The notes beneath the pieces are model-generated. The model had not been told where the DNA came from and made no database searches. It saw only the letters and a list, made by a program, of their open reading frames with translations. Below, piece by piece: positions 51,383-59,896 of a stretch of DNA of 64,000 nt; the first letter of the stretch is position 1; each line of letters opens with the position of its first letter. The position numbers and the translations under genes were made by a program. Source of the DNA: Paucibacter sp963740455 (lineage in GTDB: Bacteria; Pseudomonadota; Gammaproteobacteria; Burkholderiales; Burkholderiaceae_C); assembly GCA_963740455.1 (NCBI GenBank), contig CAVUEF010000007.1:372001-436000 (forward strand), read 5' to 3'.

Positions 51383-54300
51383 TCAGGCGCGTGCCGTGCT
51401 GATGACGGCGCTGGCCTGGGTCTGCCCGATGACCTGCCTGGCCTGCGCTGCGGCGTGCAATTCGCCCAGCGCGCGGCGATATTCGCCGGGGAAGACCTTG
51501 ACAAACTTGGCACGCGCCTCGGCCCAGTGGTCGAGGATGTCGCGCGCGCGCAGACTGCCGGTCCAGCGATGGTGGTCTTCGATCAGCTTCTTCAGCAAGA
51601 CTTCGTCGGTCTGTGCGTCGCCCCCCTGCACCCGGTGCCAGATGGCGCGGTCCTGCGTGGCTTCTTGCTCGACTGAACTGAGCAACTTGTCCAGGCTCAC
51701 CATGGCGGTGTTGCAGCGTTTCGCAAACAAGCCATCCTCGTCATAGACATAGGCGATGCCGCCGCTCATGCCCGCAGCGAAGTTGCGGCCGGTCTTGCCC
51801 AGCACGGCCACGGTGCCTCCCGTCATGTATTCGCAGCCATGGTCGCCGGTTCCCTCCACCACGGCGCTCGCCCCTGACAAGCGCACTGCAAAGCGCTCAC
51901 CGGCCACACCGCGGAAGAAGGCTTCTCCGCGCGTGGCGCCGTACAGCACCGTGTTGCCGACAATCGTGTTGCGCTCAGCGTCGCCACGGAAATCTATGCT
52001 CGGGCGCACCACCACGCGGCCGCCTGACAGGCCCTTGCCGGTGTAGTCGTTGGCGTCGCCAATCAGGTAGAGCGTGATGCCGTTGGCCAGAAAAGCGCCG
52101 AAGCTCTGCCCGCCGGTGCCCTCCATCTGCATGAAGATGCTGTGGTCCGCAAGGCCCTCGGGACGCTGGCGTATCAGCTCGCCCGAAAGCATGGCACCCA
52201 CCGTGCGGTTGACATTGCGCACCTCTTGCATGAACTGCACTTTTTCACCGCGCAGGATGGCGGGCTGACACTTCTCTATCAGCTTGACGTCGAGGGCCCG
52301 CTCCAGGCCATGGTCCTGGCGGTCGTTGTGGATGCGCGCCACATCCGGCGCAAGCTCGGCGTGATGGAAGATGCGGCTGAAGTCCAGGCCCTTGGCCTTC
52401 CAATGCGCAATGCCCTTCTTGGTGTCGAGCAGGTCGGCGCGACCGATCAGCTCATCGAACTTGCGAATGCCCAGTTGCGCCATGATCTGGCGCGCTTCTT
52501 CGGCGACGAAGAAAAAGAAGTTGACGACATGCTCGGGCTTCCCAGAGAACTTCTTGCGCAGCACCGGGTCTTGCGTGGCCACGCCCACCGGGCAGGTGTT
52601 GAGGTGGCATTTGCGCATCATGATGCAGCCCTCGACCACCAGTGGCGCGGTGGCAAAGCCGAACTCGTCGGCGCCCAGCAAAGCGCCTATCACCACATCG
52701 CGGCCGGTCTTCATCTGGCCATCTGCCTGCACGCGAATGCGACCTCGCAAACGATTCAGCACCAGGGTCTGTTGCGTCTCGGCCAGACCGAGCTCCCAGG
52801 GCGTGCCGGCATGCTTGATGGATGACCAGGGCGAGGCGCCGGTGCCGCCGTCATGCCCTGCAATCACCACATGATCGGCCTTGGCCTTGGCCACGCCGGC
52901 AGCGACCGTGCCGACGCCCACTTCGGACACCAGCTTGACCGACACGTCGGCACGCGGATTCACGTTCTTCAGATCATGGATCAGCTGCGCCAGGTCTTCG
53001 ATCGAGTAGATGTCGTGGTGCGGCGGCGGTGAGATCAGCCCCACTCCCGGCACTGAATAGCGCAGCATGCCGATGTAGTCAGACACCTTGCCGCCGGGCA
53101 ACTGGCCGCCCTCGCCGGGCTTGGCGCCCTGCGCCATCTTGATTTGAATCTGATCGGCCGAGACGAGGTATTCGGTCGTGACGCCAAAGCGCCCCGAAGC
53201 CACCTGCTTGATCTTGGAGCGCAGCGAGTCGCCGTCCTTCATCTCGTAATCGGCCTCGATGACATTGGCGCCGATCACATCGCTGACCTTGGTGCCGGCG
53301 GTGATGGCAATCCCTTTGAGCTCGCTGCGGTAGCGCGCCGGATCCTCGCCTCCCTCGCCGGTGTTGCTCTTGCCACCGATGCGGTTCATCGCAATGGCCA
53401 GCGTGGAATGCGCTTCGGTCGAGATCGAACCCAGCGACATCGCGCCCGTGGCAAAGCGCTTCACGATCTCGCTGGCAGGCTCGACCTGATCGAGCGCAAT
53501 CACCTTGCTCGGGTCGAACTTGAATTCGAACAGGCCGCGCAAGGTCATGTGGCGCTTGCTCTGGTCGTTGATGAGTTGCGCGTATTCCTTGTAGGTCTCG
53601 AACTTGTTGGCGCGCGTGCTGTGCTGCAGCTTGGCAATCGCATCGGGCGACCACATATGCTCCTCGCCGCGGGCGCGCCAGGCGTATTCGCCGCCGGCAT
53701 CCAGCATGTTCTCGAGCACCGGATCGTCGCCAAACGCGGCGAGATGCATGCGTATGGCTTCTTGCGCCACTTCGAACACGCCGATGCCGCCGACTTGCGT
53801 GGCCGTGCCGCGGAAATATTTTTCGGTGAAGTCAGGCTTGAGTCCGATCGCCTCGAAGATTTGCGCGCCGCAGTACGACATATAGGTCGATATGCCCATC
53901 TTCGACATGATTTTTGACAGCCCCTTGCCGACTGCCTTGATGTAGTTATAGATGGCTTTTTCGGTGGACAGGTCGGCCGGCAGATCCCGGTGCGCGGCGG
54001 CCAGGCTTTCGAGCGCCAGGTAGGGGTGCACGGCTTCGGCGCCGTAACCTGCCAGCACGGCGAAGTGATGCACTTCGAGCGCCCTGCCGGTCTCGACCAC
54101 CAGGCCGGTGGTGGTGCGCAGGCCGGTGCGCACCAGGTGATGGTGCACGGCCGACAAGGCCAGCAGCGCTTGAATGGCGACGCGCTCGCGGCACATGGCA
54201 CGGTCGGTGATGATGATGATGTTGTGGCCGGTCTTGAGCGCATCGACCGCCTCGGCACACAGCGAGGCAAGTTTGGCCTCCACCCCTTCATGGCCCCACG

Positions 54301-56122
54301 CGAGCGGGTAGGTGATGTCGAGTTCGTAGGGTTTGAACTTGCCGTTCGTGTGCGCCTCGATCTGGCGCAGACGCGCCATGTCCTTGAAGTCGAGCACCGG
54401 CTGCGAGACCTCGAGTCGCATCGGCGGATTCACCGCATTGATGTCCAGCAGATTGGGCTTGGGTCCGATGAAGCTGTTGAGCGACATCACGATGGACTCG
54501 CGTATCGGGTCGATGGGCGGATTGGTGACCTGCGCAAACAGCTGCTTGAAGTAATTGAACAGCGACTTGTTCTTGCTTGAGAGCACGGCCAGCGGAGAGT
54601 CGTTGCCCATCGAGCCGAGCGCTTCTTCACCGTTGGTGGCCATCGGCGCCATCAGGAATTTGAAGTCTTCCTGGGTGTAGCCAAACGCTTGCTGGCGGTC
54701 CAGCAGCGGCTCGGCAAACGGCAATGGGGTGCTGTCTGCGACGTCGATGCTGTCGAGCTTGACGCGCACGTTTTCAATCCACTGCCGGTAGGGGCGCGCA
54801 TTCGCAAACTGGGTCTTGAGCTCTTCGTCGTCGACGATGCGTCCCTGCTCCAGATCGATCAAGAACATCTTGCCCGGTTGCAGGCGCCACTTCTTGACGA
54901 TGCGGCTCTCTGGGATGGGCAGAACGCCGGTTTCCGACCCCAGCACCACCAGGTCATCGTCGGTAATGATGTAGCGGGCCGGCCGCAAGCCGTTGCGGTC
55001 CAGGGTGGCGCCGATCTGGCGTCCATCGGTGAAGACCATTGCCGCCGGACCATCCCAGGGTTCCATCATCGCTGCGTGGTACTCGTAGAAGGCGCGACGA
55101 CGCTCGTCCATCAGCGTGTGCTGCTCCCAGGCCTCCGGAATCATCATCATCGCCGCCTGCGCCAGCGGATAGCCCGCCATCGTCAGCAGCTCAAGCGCAT
55201 TGTCAAAGGTGGCGGTATCGGACTGACCGTCGAAGCTGATCGGGTAGAGCTTGTTCAAATCCTCGCCGAGCACGGGCGATTTCATCACGCCTTCACGGGC
55301 ACGCATCCAGTTGAAGTTGCCCTTGACCGTGTTGATCTCGCCGTTGTGTGCGACGTATCGGTAGGGATGCGCCAGCGGCCATTCGGGGAAGGTGTTGGTT
55401 GAAAAGCGCTGGTGCACCAGCGCGATGGCAGACACCACGCGCGGGTCCGCCAAATCCTGGTAGTAGCGCCCGACCTGATCGGCCAGCAGCAGGCCCTTGT
55501 AGATGATGGTGCGGCAGCTCATGCTGGGCACGTAGTACTCGTGGCTGTGCGTCAGGTGCAATGCCTGTATGGCGCTGGAGGCGGTCTTGCGGATCACGTA
55601 GAGCTTACGTTCCAGCGCATCGGGCACGATGATGTCGGGACCCCGGCCGATGAAGATTTGGCGGATCACCGGTTCTTTCTCGCGCACGGTGGGCGACATC
55701 GGCATGCTGCGATCCACCGGCACATCGCGCCAGCCCAGCAAGACCTGACCCTCTGCCTTGACGGCGCGTGCCAGTTCCTGTTCGCAAGCCAAGCGCGATG
55801 CGTGCTCCTTGGGCAGGAAGATCATGCCAACGCCATACTCCCCAGGCGGTGGCAGATGCACGCCCTGTGCTGCCATGTCCTCGCGATAGAAATCATCCGG
55901 GATCTGGATCAGGATGCCTGCGCCATCGCCCATCAGCTTGTCGGCGCCGACCGCGCCCCGATGGTCCAGGTTCTCAAGAATCTTGAGTCCCTGTTCGACG
56001 ATGTAGTGCGCCTTGACCCCCTTGATGTGTGCGACAAAGCCCACACCACAAGCGTCATGCTCATGCGCCGGGCTGTACAAGCCATGCTGGGAAAGGGACT
56101 TCAGTTCTGCCGCCTGCGTCAT
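51383..56122 (-). CDS. gltB: Glutamate synthase large subunit
   Basis: Protein of 1579 aa. A short propeptide precedes Cys25 of HDACGVGFVAH, the N-terminal nucleophile of the class II amidotransferase. The FMN-binding synthase domain includes GGKSNTGEGGEDPAR and DGGTGASPWSS; the 3Fe-4S Cys group is CIMMRKCHLNTCPVG; the C-terminal GXGXG repeats close the protein (GGRVVVRP, GSGV-type turns). ATG 56122 has GGAG 6 bases upstream. It works with GltD in ammonia assimilation. Confidence 0.97.
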   Translation of the reverse strand: MTQAAELKSLSQHGLYSPAHEHDACGVGFVAHIKGVKAHYIVEQGLKILENLDHRGAVGADKLMGDGAGILIQIPDDFYREDMAAQGVHLPPPGEYGVGMIFLPKEHASRLACEQELARAVKAEGQVLLGWRDVPVDRSMPMSPTVREKEPVIRQIFIGRGPDIIVPDALERKLYVIRKTASSAIQALHLTHSHEYYVPSMSCRTIIYKGLLLADQVGRYYQDLADPRVVSAIALVHQRFSTNTFPEWPLAHPYRYVAHNGEINTVKGNFNWMRAREGVMKSPVLGEDLNKLYPISFDGQSDTATFDNALELLTMAGYPLAQAAMMMIPEAWEQHTLMDERRRAFYEYHAAMMEPWDGPAAMVFTDGRQIGATLDRNGLRPARYIITDDDLVVLGSETGVLPIPESRIVKKWRLQPGKMFLIDLEQGRIVDDEELKTQFANARPYRQWIENVRVKLDSIDVADSTPLPFAEPLLDRQQAFGYTQEDFKFLMAPMATNGEEALGSMGNDSPLAVLSSKNKSLFNYFKQLFAQVTNPPIDPIRESIVMSLNSFIGPKPNLLDINAVNPPMRLEVSQPVLDFKDMARLRQIEAHTNGKFKPYELDITYPLAWGHEGVEAKLASLCAEAVDALKTGHNIIIITDRAMCRERVAIQALLALSAVHHHLVRTGLRTTTGLVVETGRALEVHHFAVLAGYGAEAVHPYLALESLAAAHRDLPADLSTEKAIYNYIKAVGKGLSKIMSKMGISTYMSYCGAQIFEAIGLKPDFTEKYFRGTATQVGGIGVFEVAQEAIRMHLAAFGDDPVLENMLDAGGEYAWRARGEEHMWSPDAIAKLQHSTRANKFETYKEYAQLINDQSKRHMTLRGLFEFKFDPSKVIALDQVEPASEIVKRFATGAMSLGSISTEAHSTLAIAMNRIGGKSNTGEGGEDPARYRSELKGIAITAGTKVSDVIGANVIEADYEMKDGDSLRSKIKQVASGRFGVTTEYLVSADQIQIKMAQGAKPGEGGQLPGGKVSDYIGMLRYSVPGVGLISPPPHHDIYSIEDLAQLIHDLKNVNPRADVSVKLVSEVGVGTVAAGVAKAKADHVVIAGHDGGTGASPWSSIKHAGTPWELGLAETQQTLVLNRLRGRIRVQADGQMKTGRDVVIGALLGADEFGFATAPLVVEGCIMMRKCHLNTCPVGVATQDPVLRKKFSGKPEHVVNFFFFVAEEARQIMAQLGIRKFDELIGRADLLDTKKGIAHWKAKGLDFSRIFHHAELAPDVARIHNDRQDHGLERALDVKLIEKCQPAILRGEKVQFMQEVRNVNRTVGAMLSGELIRQRPEGLADHSIFMQMEGTGGQSFGAFLANGITLYLIGDANDYTGKGLSGGRVVVRPSIDFRGDAERNTIVGNTVLYGATRGEAFFRGVAGERFAVRLSGASAVVEGTGDHGCEYMTGGTVAVLGKTGRNFAAGMSGGIAYVYDEDGLFAKRCNTAMVSLDKLLSSVEQEATQDRAIWHRVQGGDAQTDEVLLKKLIEDHHRWTGSLRARDILDHWAEARAKFVKVFPGEYRRALGELHAAAQARQVIGQTQASAVISTARA

Positions 56123-56193
56123 GGCGATCTCCACATCAACACCAAGGAAGAAGCGAAGGTTACTGCGCTGCAGCAAGCGTGACAAGGTCAATA

Positions 56194-57015
56194 AATTGGG
56201 GTCAGACTCGTTTAAATAACTGAGTCCTCGTTACTTGCTATTTAATTGGGGTCAGACTCTTTATGTTCTTTCTTTATTTTAGTCGACGTGCCAGATTTCT
56301 GTGCCCTACCGATCGGACGTCCACGCCTGCCTGATTGCAATCGCCTGCTGGTTTGCCCAGCCAGCTTGGCAAGAAATTCTGCCGAACCCAAAGGCCAGCC
56401 TTTGATGACGGAGTCGGTCAAGGCTCGTTGATCTGACGGGTTGATGTCAGTTGCGAACAGGGCCTTGTACGCGGCATCTCGCTCAAACGGCGTATTGCCT
56501 AGCGCCCAGAACAGAGGATGCTCGGTAACCAGGGGGTCGGTACGCTCACCTATGTAGTGCGCATGACTCGACCAGATGAAGTCTCGGCAGTTTGTGACCA
56601 TGCCCGCCCGAACCGGATTCAAGTCAATATAGCGCATGCAGGTCAGAAAGTAGCGCTCACTATCAATCAATGCGCCTCGGAATCTGCCCTCCCACAAGGT
56701 GCCGCTGCGGCCGTGACGCTGGTTGAACCAAGCGACGTAACGACGTCCGAGGGCCTGCATCATGCAGCTCGCACCGTCCGACTGTTGCGGTGTGACGAGC
56801 AGATGAACATGATTGTCCATCAGCACATAGGCATGCACGGCCACCCCGTGAATCGCGGCAACCTCACGCAAGGTATCGACGTATTTGCGTCGGTCCTGAT
56901 CGTCTACAAAGATGGCTTGTCGATTGTGGCCGCGCTGAATCAGGTGATGCGTCTGACCGGCAAGAATGAGACGGGGAAGTCTGGCCATTGGATTAAACTG
57001 GAGTCTGACCCCATT
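56194..57015. mobile_element. REP-associated tyrosine transposase unit with GGGGTCAGACTC repeats
   Basis: The repeat AATTGGGGTCAGACTC occurs at 56194-56209 and again at 56244-56259, and the inverted form GAGTCTGACCCC at 57001-57012. The three copies bracket the transposase gene. Such repeats are the recognition ends of Y1/RAYT-type elements; the last codons of the transposase lie inside the second copy. Confidence 0.8.
56242..56988 (-). CDS. REP-associated tyrosine transposase (RAYT, Y1 family)
   Basis: Protein of 248 aa. The HUH nuclease signature is HAYVLMDNHVHLLVTP; the catalytic Tyr is in FLTCMRYIDLNPVRAG. The early segment RGHNRQAIFVDDQD and the basic tail are typical. RAYTs are usually single-copy domesticated transposases that move or maintain REP-type palindromes. 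It is intact and lies between gltB and dgt. The gene lacks the usual neighbours of IS200 (TnpB). Confidence 0.93.
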   Translation of the reverse strand: MARLPRLILAGQTHHLIQRGHNRQAIFVDDQDRRKYVDTLREVAAIHGVAVHAYVLMDNHVHLLVTPQQSDGASCMMQALGRRYVAWFNQRHGRSGTLWEGRFRGALIDSERYFLTCMRYIDLNPVRAGMVTNCRDFIWSSHAHYIGERTDPLVTEHPLFWALGNTPFERDAAYKALFATDINPSDQRALTDSVIKGWPLGSAEFLAKLAGQTSRRLQSGRRGRPIGRAQKSGTSTKIKKEHKESDPN

Positions 57016-57034
57016 ATAGCTCGCGGCATATGTT

Positions 57035-58165
57035 TCAGAAGAGCTTGCGGCCGGTCAGCCGTTCATGTTCTCGGATCGCGAACCTGTCGGTCATGCCGGC
57101 AATGTAGTCGGCGATGCCACGCTCAAGCTGTGCTGCCGCCGCAAAATCGGTCGGCATCTCGGCAGGTGTGTCGCGATAGCAGGCAAACAATTCGCGCACG
57201 ACCCGCTTGGCGCGTGCCGTGGTTTCAACTACTTGGGCGTGGCGGTACAGCTTCGCGAAGAGGAAGCTTGCAAGTTCGCCATTGGCTGCACGCATCGTTT
57301 CGCTGAAGCAAACCAATGGCGAGCTATTGGCACGCACCTGTTCAGGCGAGCTCACTGCACTAGCCGAAATACGGCGCTGCGTGGCTTCGATGACGTCATA
57401 GACCTGCGCACTCAACATGCGGCGTATGGATTCAAACAACAGCCTGCGGCCTTGCAGGTCGGGGTATTCTTGATGTGCCGACTGATAGAAGCGGTTGAAT
57501 AGCTCGACCTGTTGCAGCAACTCAAGACTGAGCAGACCTGAGCGCACCCCGTCATCCACATCATGGGCGTTATAGGCAATGGCGTCCGCCAAGTTGCAGA
57601 GTTGCGCCTCGAGGCTGGGTTGCGTGCCGTCCAGGAAACGTCGCCCTACCCCATCGGGTTCGGCACGTTCGAGTTTCCGCGCGTGCTTGTTGGAGCAATG
57701 TTTCAAAATGCCTTCGCGCGTTTCGAAGGTGAGGTTCAGGCCATCGAACGCCGGGTAACGCTGCTCGAGTTCATCGACGACGCGAAGACTCTGCAGGTTG
57801 TGTTCGAACCCACCAAAGGCAGCCAGACAGTCATTCAGCGCGTCCTGGCCAGCATGACCAAACGGCGTATGGCCCAAATCATGGGCCAACGCAATAGCCT
57901 CCACCAGGTCCTCATTGAAGCCCAGGGTGCGCGCAATGGAGCGCCCCAGCTGCGCCACTTCCAATGAATGCGTCAGTCGCGTGCGAAACAAATCGCCTTC
58001 ATGATTGAGAAAGACCTGCGTCTTGTAAACCAGGCGCCTGAATGCCGTGCTGTGCACGATGCGGTCACGATCACGCTGGTAGTCGTTGCGAGTCGGCGCG
58101 GGAAGCTCAGGATGGCGACGCCCACGCGTACGCGCCGGGTCGCAGGCATAGTCCGCAAGATGCAT
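57035..58165 (-). CDS. dgt: dGTP triphosphohydrolase-like protein
   Basis: Protein of 376 aa. HD-domain metal ligands are visible: TRLTHSLEV and IALAHDLGHTPFGH; DRDRIVHSTAFRRLVYKTQV is the conserved entry. It splits dNTPs to the nucleoside and triphosphate. ATG 58165 yields MHLADYACDPAR, typical for betaproteobacteria; TTG 58186 is an alternative. It lies 22 bases behind aroB in the pilQ-aroKB transcript. Confidence 0.93.
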   Translation of the reverse strand: MHLADYACDPARTRGRRHPELPAPTRNDYQRDRDRIVHSTAFRRLVYKTQVFLNHEGDLFRTRLTHSLEVAQLGRSIARTLGFNEDLVEAIALAHDLGHTPFGHAGQDALNDCLAAFGGFEHNLQSLRVVDELEQRYPAFDGLNLTFETREGILKHCSNKHARKLERAEPDGVGRRFLDGTQPSLEAQLCNLADAIAYNAHDVDDGVRSGLLSLELLQQVELFNRFYQSAHQEYPDLQGRRLLFESIRRMLSAQVYDVIEATQRRISASAVSSPEQVRANSSPLVCFSETMRAANGELASFLFAKLYRHAQVVETTARAKRVVRELFACYRDTPAEMPTDFAAAAQLERGIADYIAGMTDRFAIREHERLTGRKLF

Positions 58166-58187
58166 CGTGGTCAACCGCCGAGGCAAC

Positions 58188-59294
58188 TCATGCGCAATGT
58201 GCCGCCAGCACTTCGGACACTAGATCATCGGGTGCCGTCCTCACGACGGCGTGCCCCAGGCTTTGGATCACGACAAAGCGGATCTCGCCACCCTCGGCCT
58301 TCTTGTCCACCTGCATCAACTCAAGATAACGCTGGGCGCCTAGCTTGGGGCCGAGCACTGGCAAGCCAGCGCGTTCAATCAGCGCCTTCATGCGGATCAA
58401 GAAGGCCTCTGGCATCAAACCCAGGCGCACCGACAAGTCGCTGGCCATCACCATGCCGCAACCCACCGCCTCGCCGTGCAGCCACTCGCCGTAGCCCAGA
58501 CCGGTCTCGATCGCATGTCCGAAGGTATGGCCGAAATTGAGAATTGCGCGCAAGCCCTGTTCGCGCTCGTCGTTTGCCACCACTTCGGCCTTGATTTCGC
58601 AGGAGCGTCGCACAGCGTGAGCAAGCGCCGGCTTATCTCGCGCCAGCAGCGCGTCGACATGCACCTCTATCCACGCCAAGAACTGCGGGTCGGCAATCGG
58701 CCCGTATTTGATGACCTCGGCCAAACCGGCCGACAACTCGCGTTGAGGCAAGGTGTCGAGAGTGCTCAGGTCGGCAATCACACGCGCCGGTTGATAGAAC
58801 GCGCCGACCATATTCTTGCCCAGCGGATGATTGATGGCGGTCTTGCCGCCTACCGACGAATCCACCTGCGCCAGCAAAGTGGTGGGCACTTGCACAAAGG
58901 GTACACCGCGCATGTAGACCGCTGCAGCGAATCCGGTCATGTCGCCAATCACACCACCACCCAAGGCAAACAAGACAGTCTTGCGGTCACAGCTGCGACT
59001 GAGCAGCGCGTCGATGATGAGGTTCAGCGAGCCCGCATCCTTGTGGGCTTCGCCATCGGGCAAGCTGAGAACCTCGATGCGACGGTAATGTAAAGCCAGC
59101 GCACCGCGCAGCCGCTCCAGATACAGCGGCGCCACCGTCACATTGGTGACGATCAACGCGCAGTCGGCTTTGGGCAACCCTTGCCACGCGCCGGCATTGT
59201 CGAACAGATCCGGTCCGATCAGAATGTCGTAGCTGCGCTCGGCCAGTTCGATGGTGACGCTGGGGTTTCGGCGTCCCGGGTCAGATGAATTCAT
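58188..59294 (-). CDS. aroB: 3-dehydroquinate synthase
   Basis: Protein of 368 aa. NAD-binding ALGGGVIGDMTGFAA, VQVPTTLLAQVDSSVGGKT and the zinc-binding HGEAVGCGM and FGHTFGHAIE are all present. It makes 3-dehydroquinate, step two of the shikimate route. It starts 32 bases after aroK in the same transcript. Confidence 0.97.
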   Translation of the reverse strand: MNSSDPGRRNPSVTIELAERSYDILIGPDLFDNAGAWQGLPKADCALIVTNVTVAPLYLERLRGALALHYRRIEVLSLPDGEAHKDAGSLNLIIDALLSRSCDRKTVLFALGGGVIGDMTGFAAAVYMRGVPFVQVPTTLLAQVDSSVGGKTAINHPLGKNMVGAFYQPARVIADLSTLDTLPQRELSAGLAEVIKYGPIADPQFLAWIEVHVDALLARDKPALAHAVRRSCEIKAEVVANDEREQGLRAILNFGHTFGHAIETGLGYGEWLHGEAVGCGMVMASDLSVRLGLMPEAFLIRMKALIERAGLPVLGPKLGAQRYLELMQVDKKAEGGEIRFVVIQSLGHAVVRTAPDDLVSEVLAAHCA

Positions 59295-59326
59295 GGCCGA
59301 GAGTGTACGGTCTGGCCTGCAACGAG

Positions 59327-59896
59327 TTAGCGCTTGGTCTCGGAGCCGGGCGACACTTGCGAGGCAACGCGCCGGCTGTCCACGACACCCGCCAACTCAA
59401 GTTGCATCAAGACCATGTTGACCAGTGAGGTCACGCTAGGTCGGCCGGTTTCGATCACGTAATGCGCGGTGCGGCGATACATGGGATCGCGATGCTCGAA
59501 GAGATCGCGCAATCTACCCAGCGGGTTGCTCACCTGCAATAGCGGACGCTTCGTGTCATGTCTCAAACGTCTGAACAGCTCTTCTGGCGTCGAGCGCAAG
59601 TAGAGCACCGTGCTGCCTGACTCGAGCAAGTTCCGATTGTCCTCACGCATGACAGCCCCCCCTCCGGTGGCCAGCACCATCTCGGCGGCGTCTGACATCA
59701 GATCAGCCAGTGTTTGATGCTCCAGTTCGCGAAAGGCGGCTTCGCCTTCGCGTTCGAAGAATGGGCGGATCGGTTCGCCCAATCGACGCTCGATCTCCGT
59801 GTCCAGATCAACAAAGCGCATGCCCAGCAATCGGGCCAAGTGCCGGCCCACCGTGGACTTGCCACAGCCGGGCATGCCCACCAGTGCAATGTTCAA
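59327..59896 (-). CDS. aroK: Shikimate kinase
   Basis: Protein of 189 aa. P-loop GMPGCGKSTVGR, shikimate-binding FVDLDTEIE and LATGGGAVMRE, and the lid RRLRHDTKRPLL are typical. ATG 59896 overlaps the Ig-like lipoprotein stop by four bases. It phosphorylates shikimate for aromatic amino acid synthesis. Confidence 0.96.
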   Translation of the reverse strand: MNIALVGMPGCGKSTVGRHLARLLGMRFVDLDTEIERRLGEPIRPFFEREGEAAFRELEHQTLADLMSDAAEMVLATGGGAVMREDNRNLLESGSTVLYLRSTPEELFRRLRHDTKRPLLQVSNPLGRLRDLFEHRDPMYRRTAHYVIETGRPSVTSLVNMVLMQLELAGVVDSRRVASQVSPGSETKR

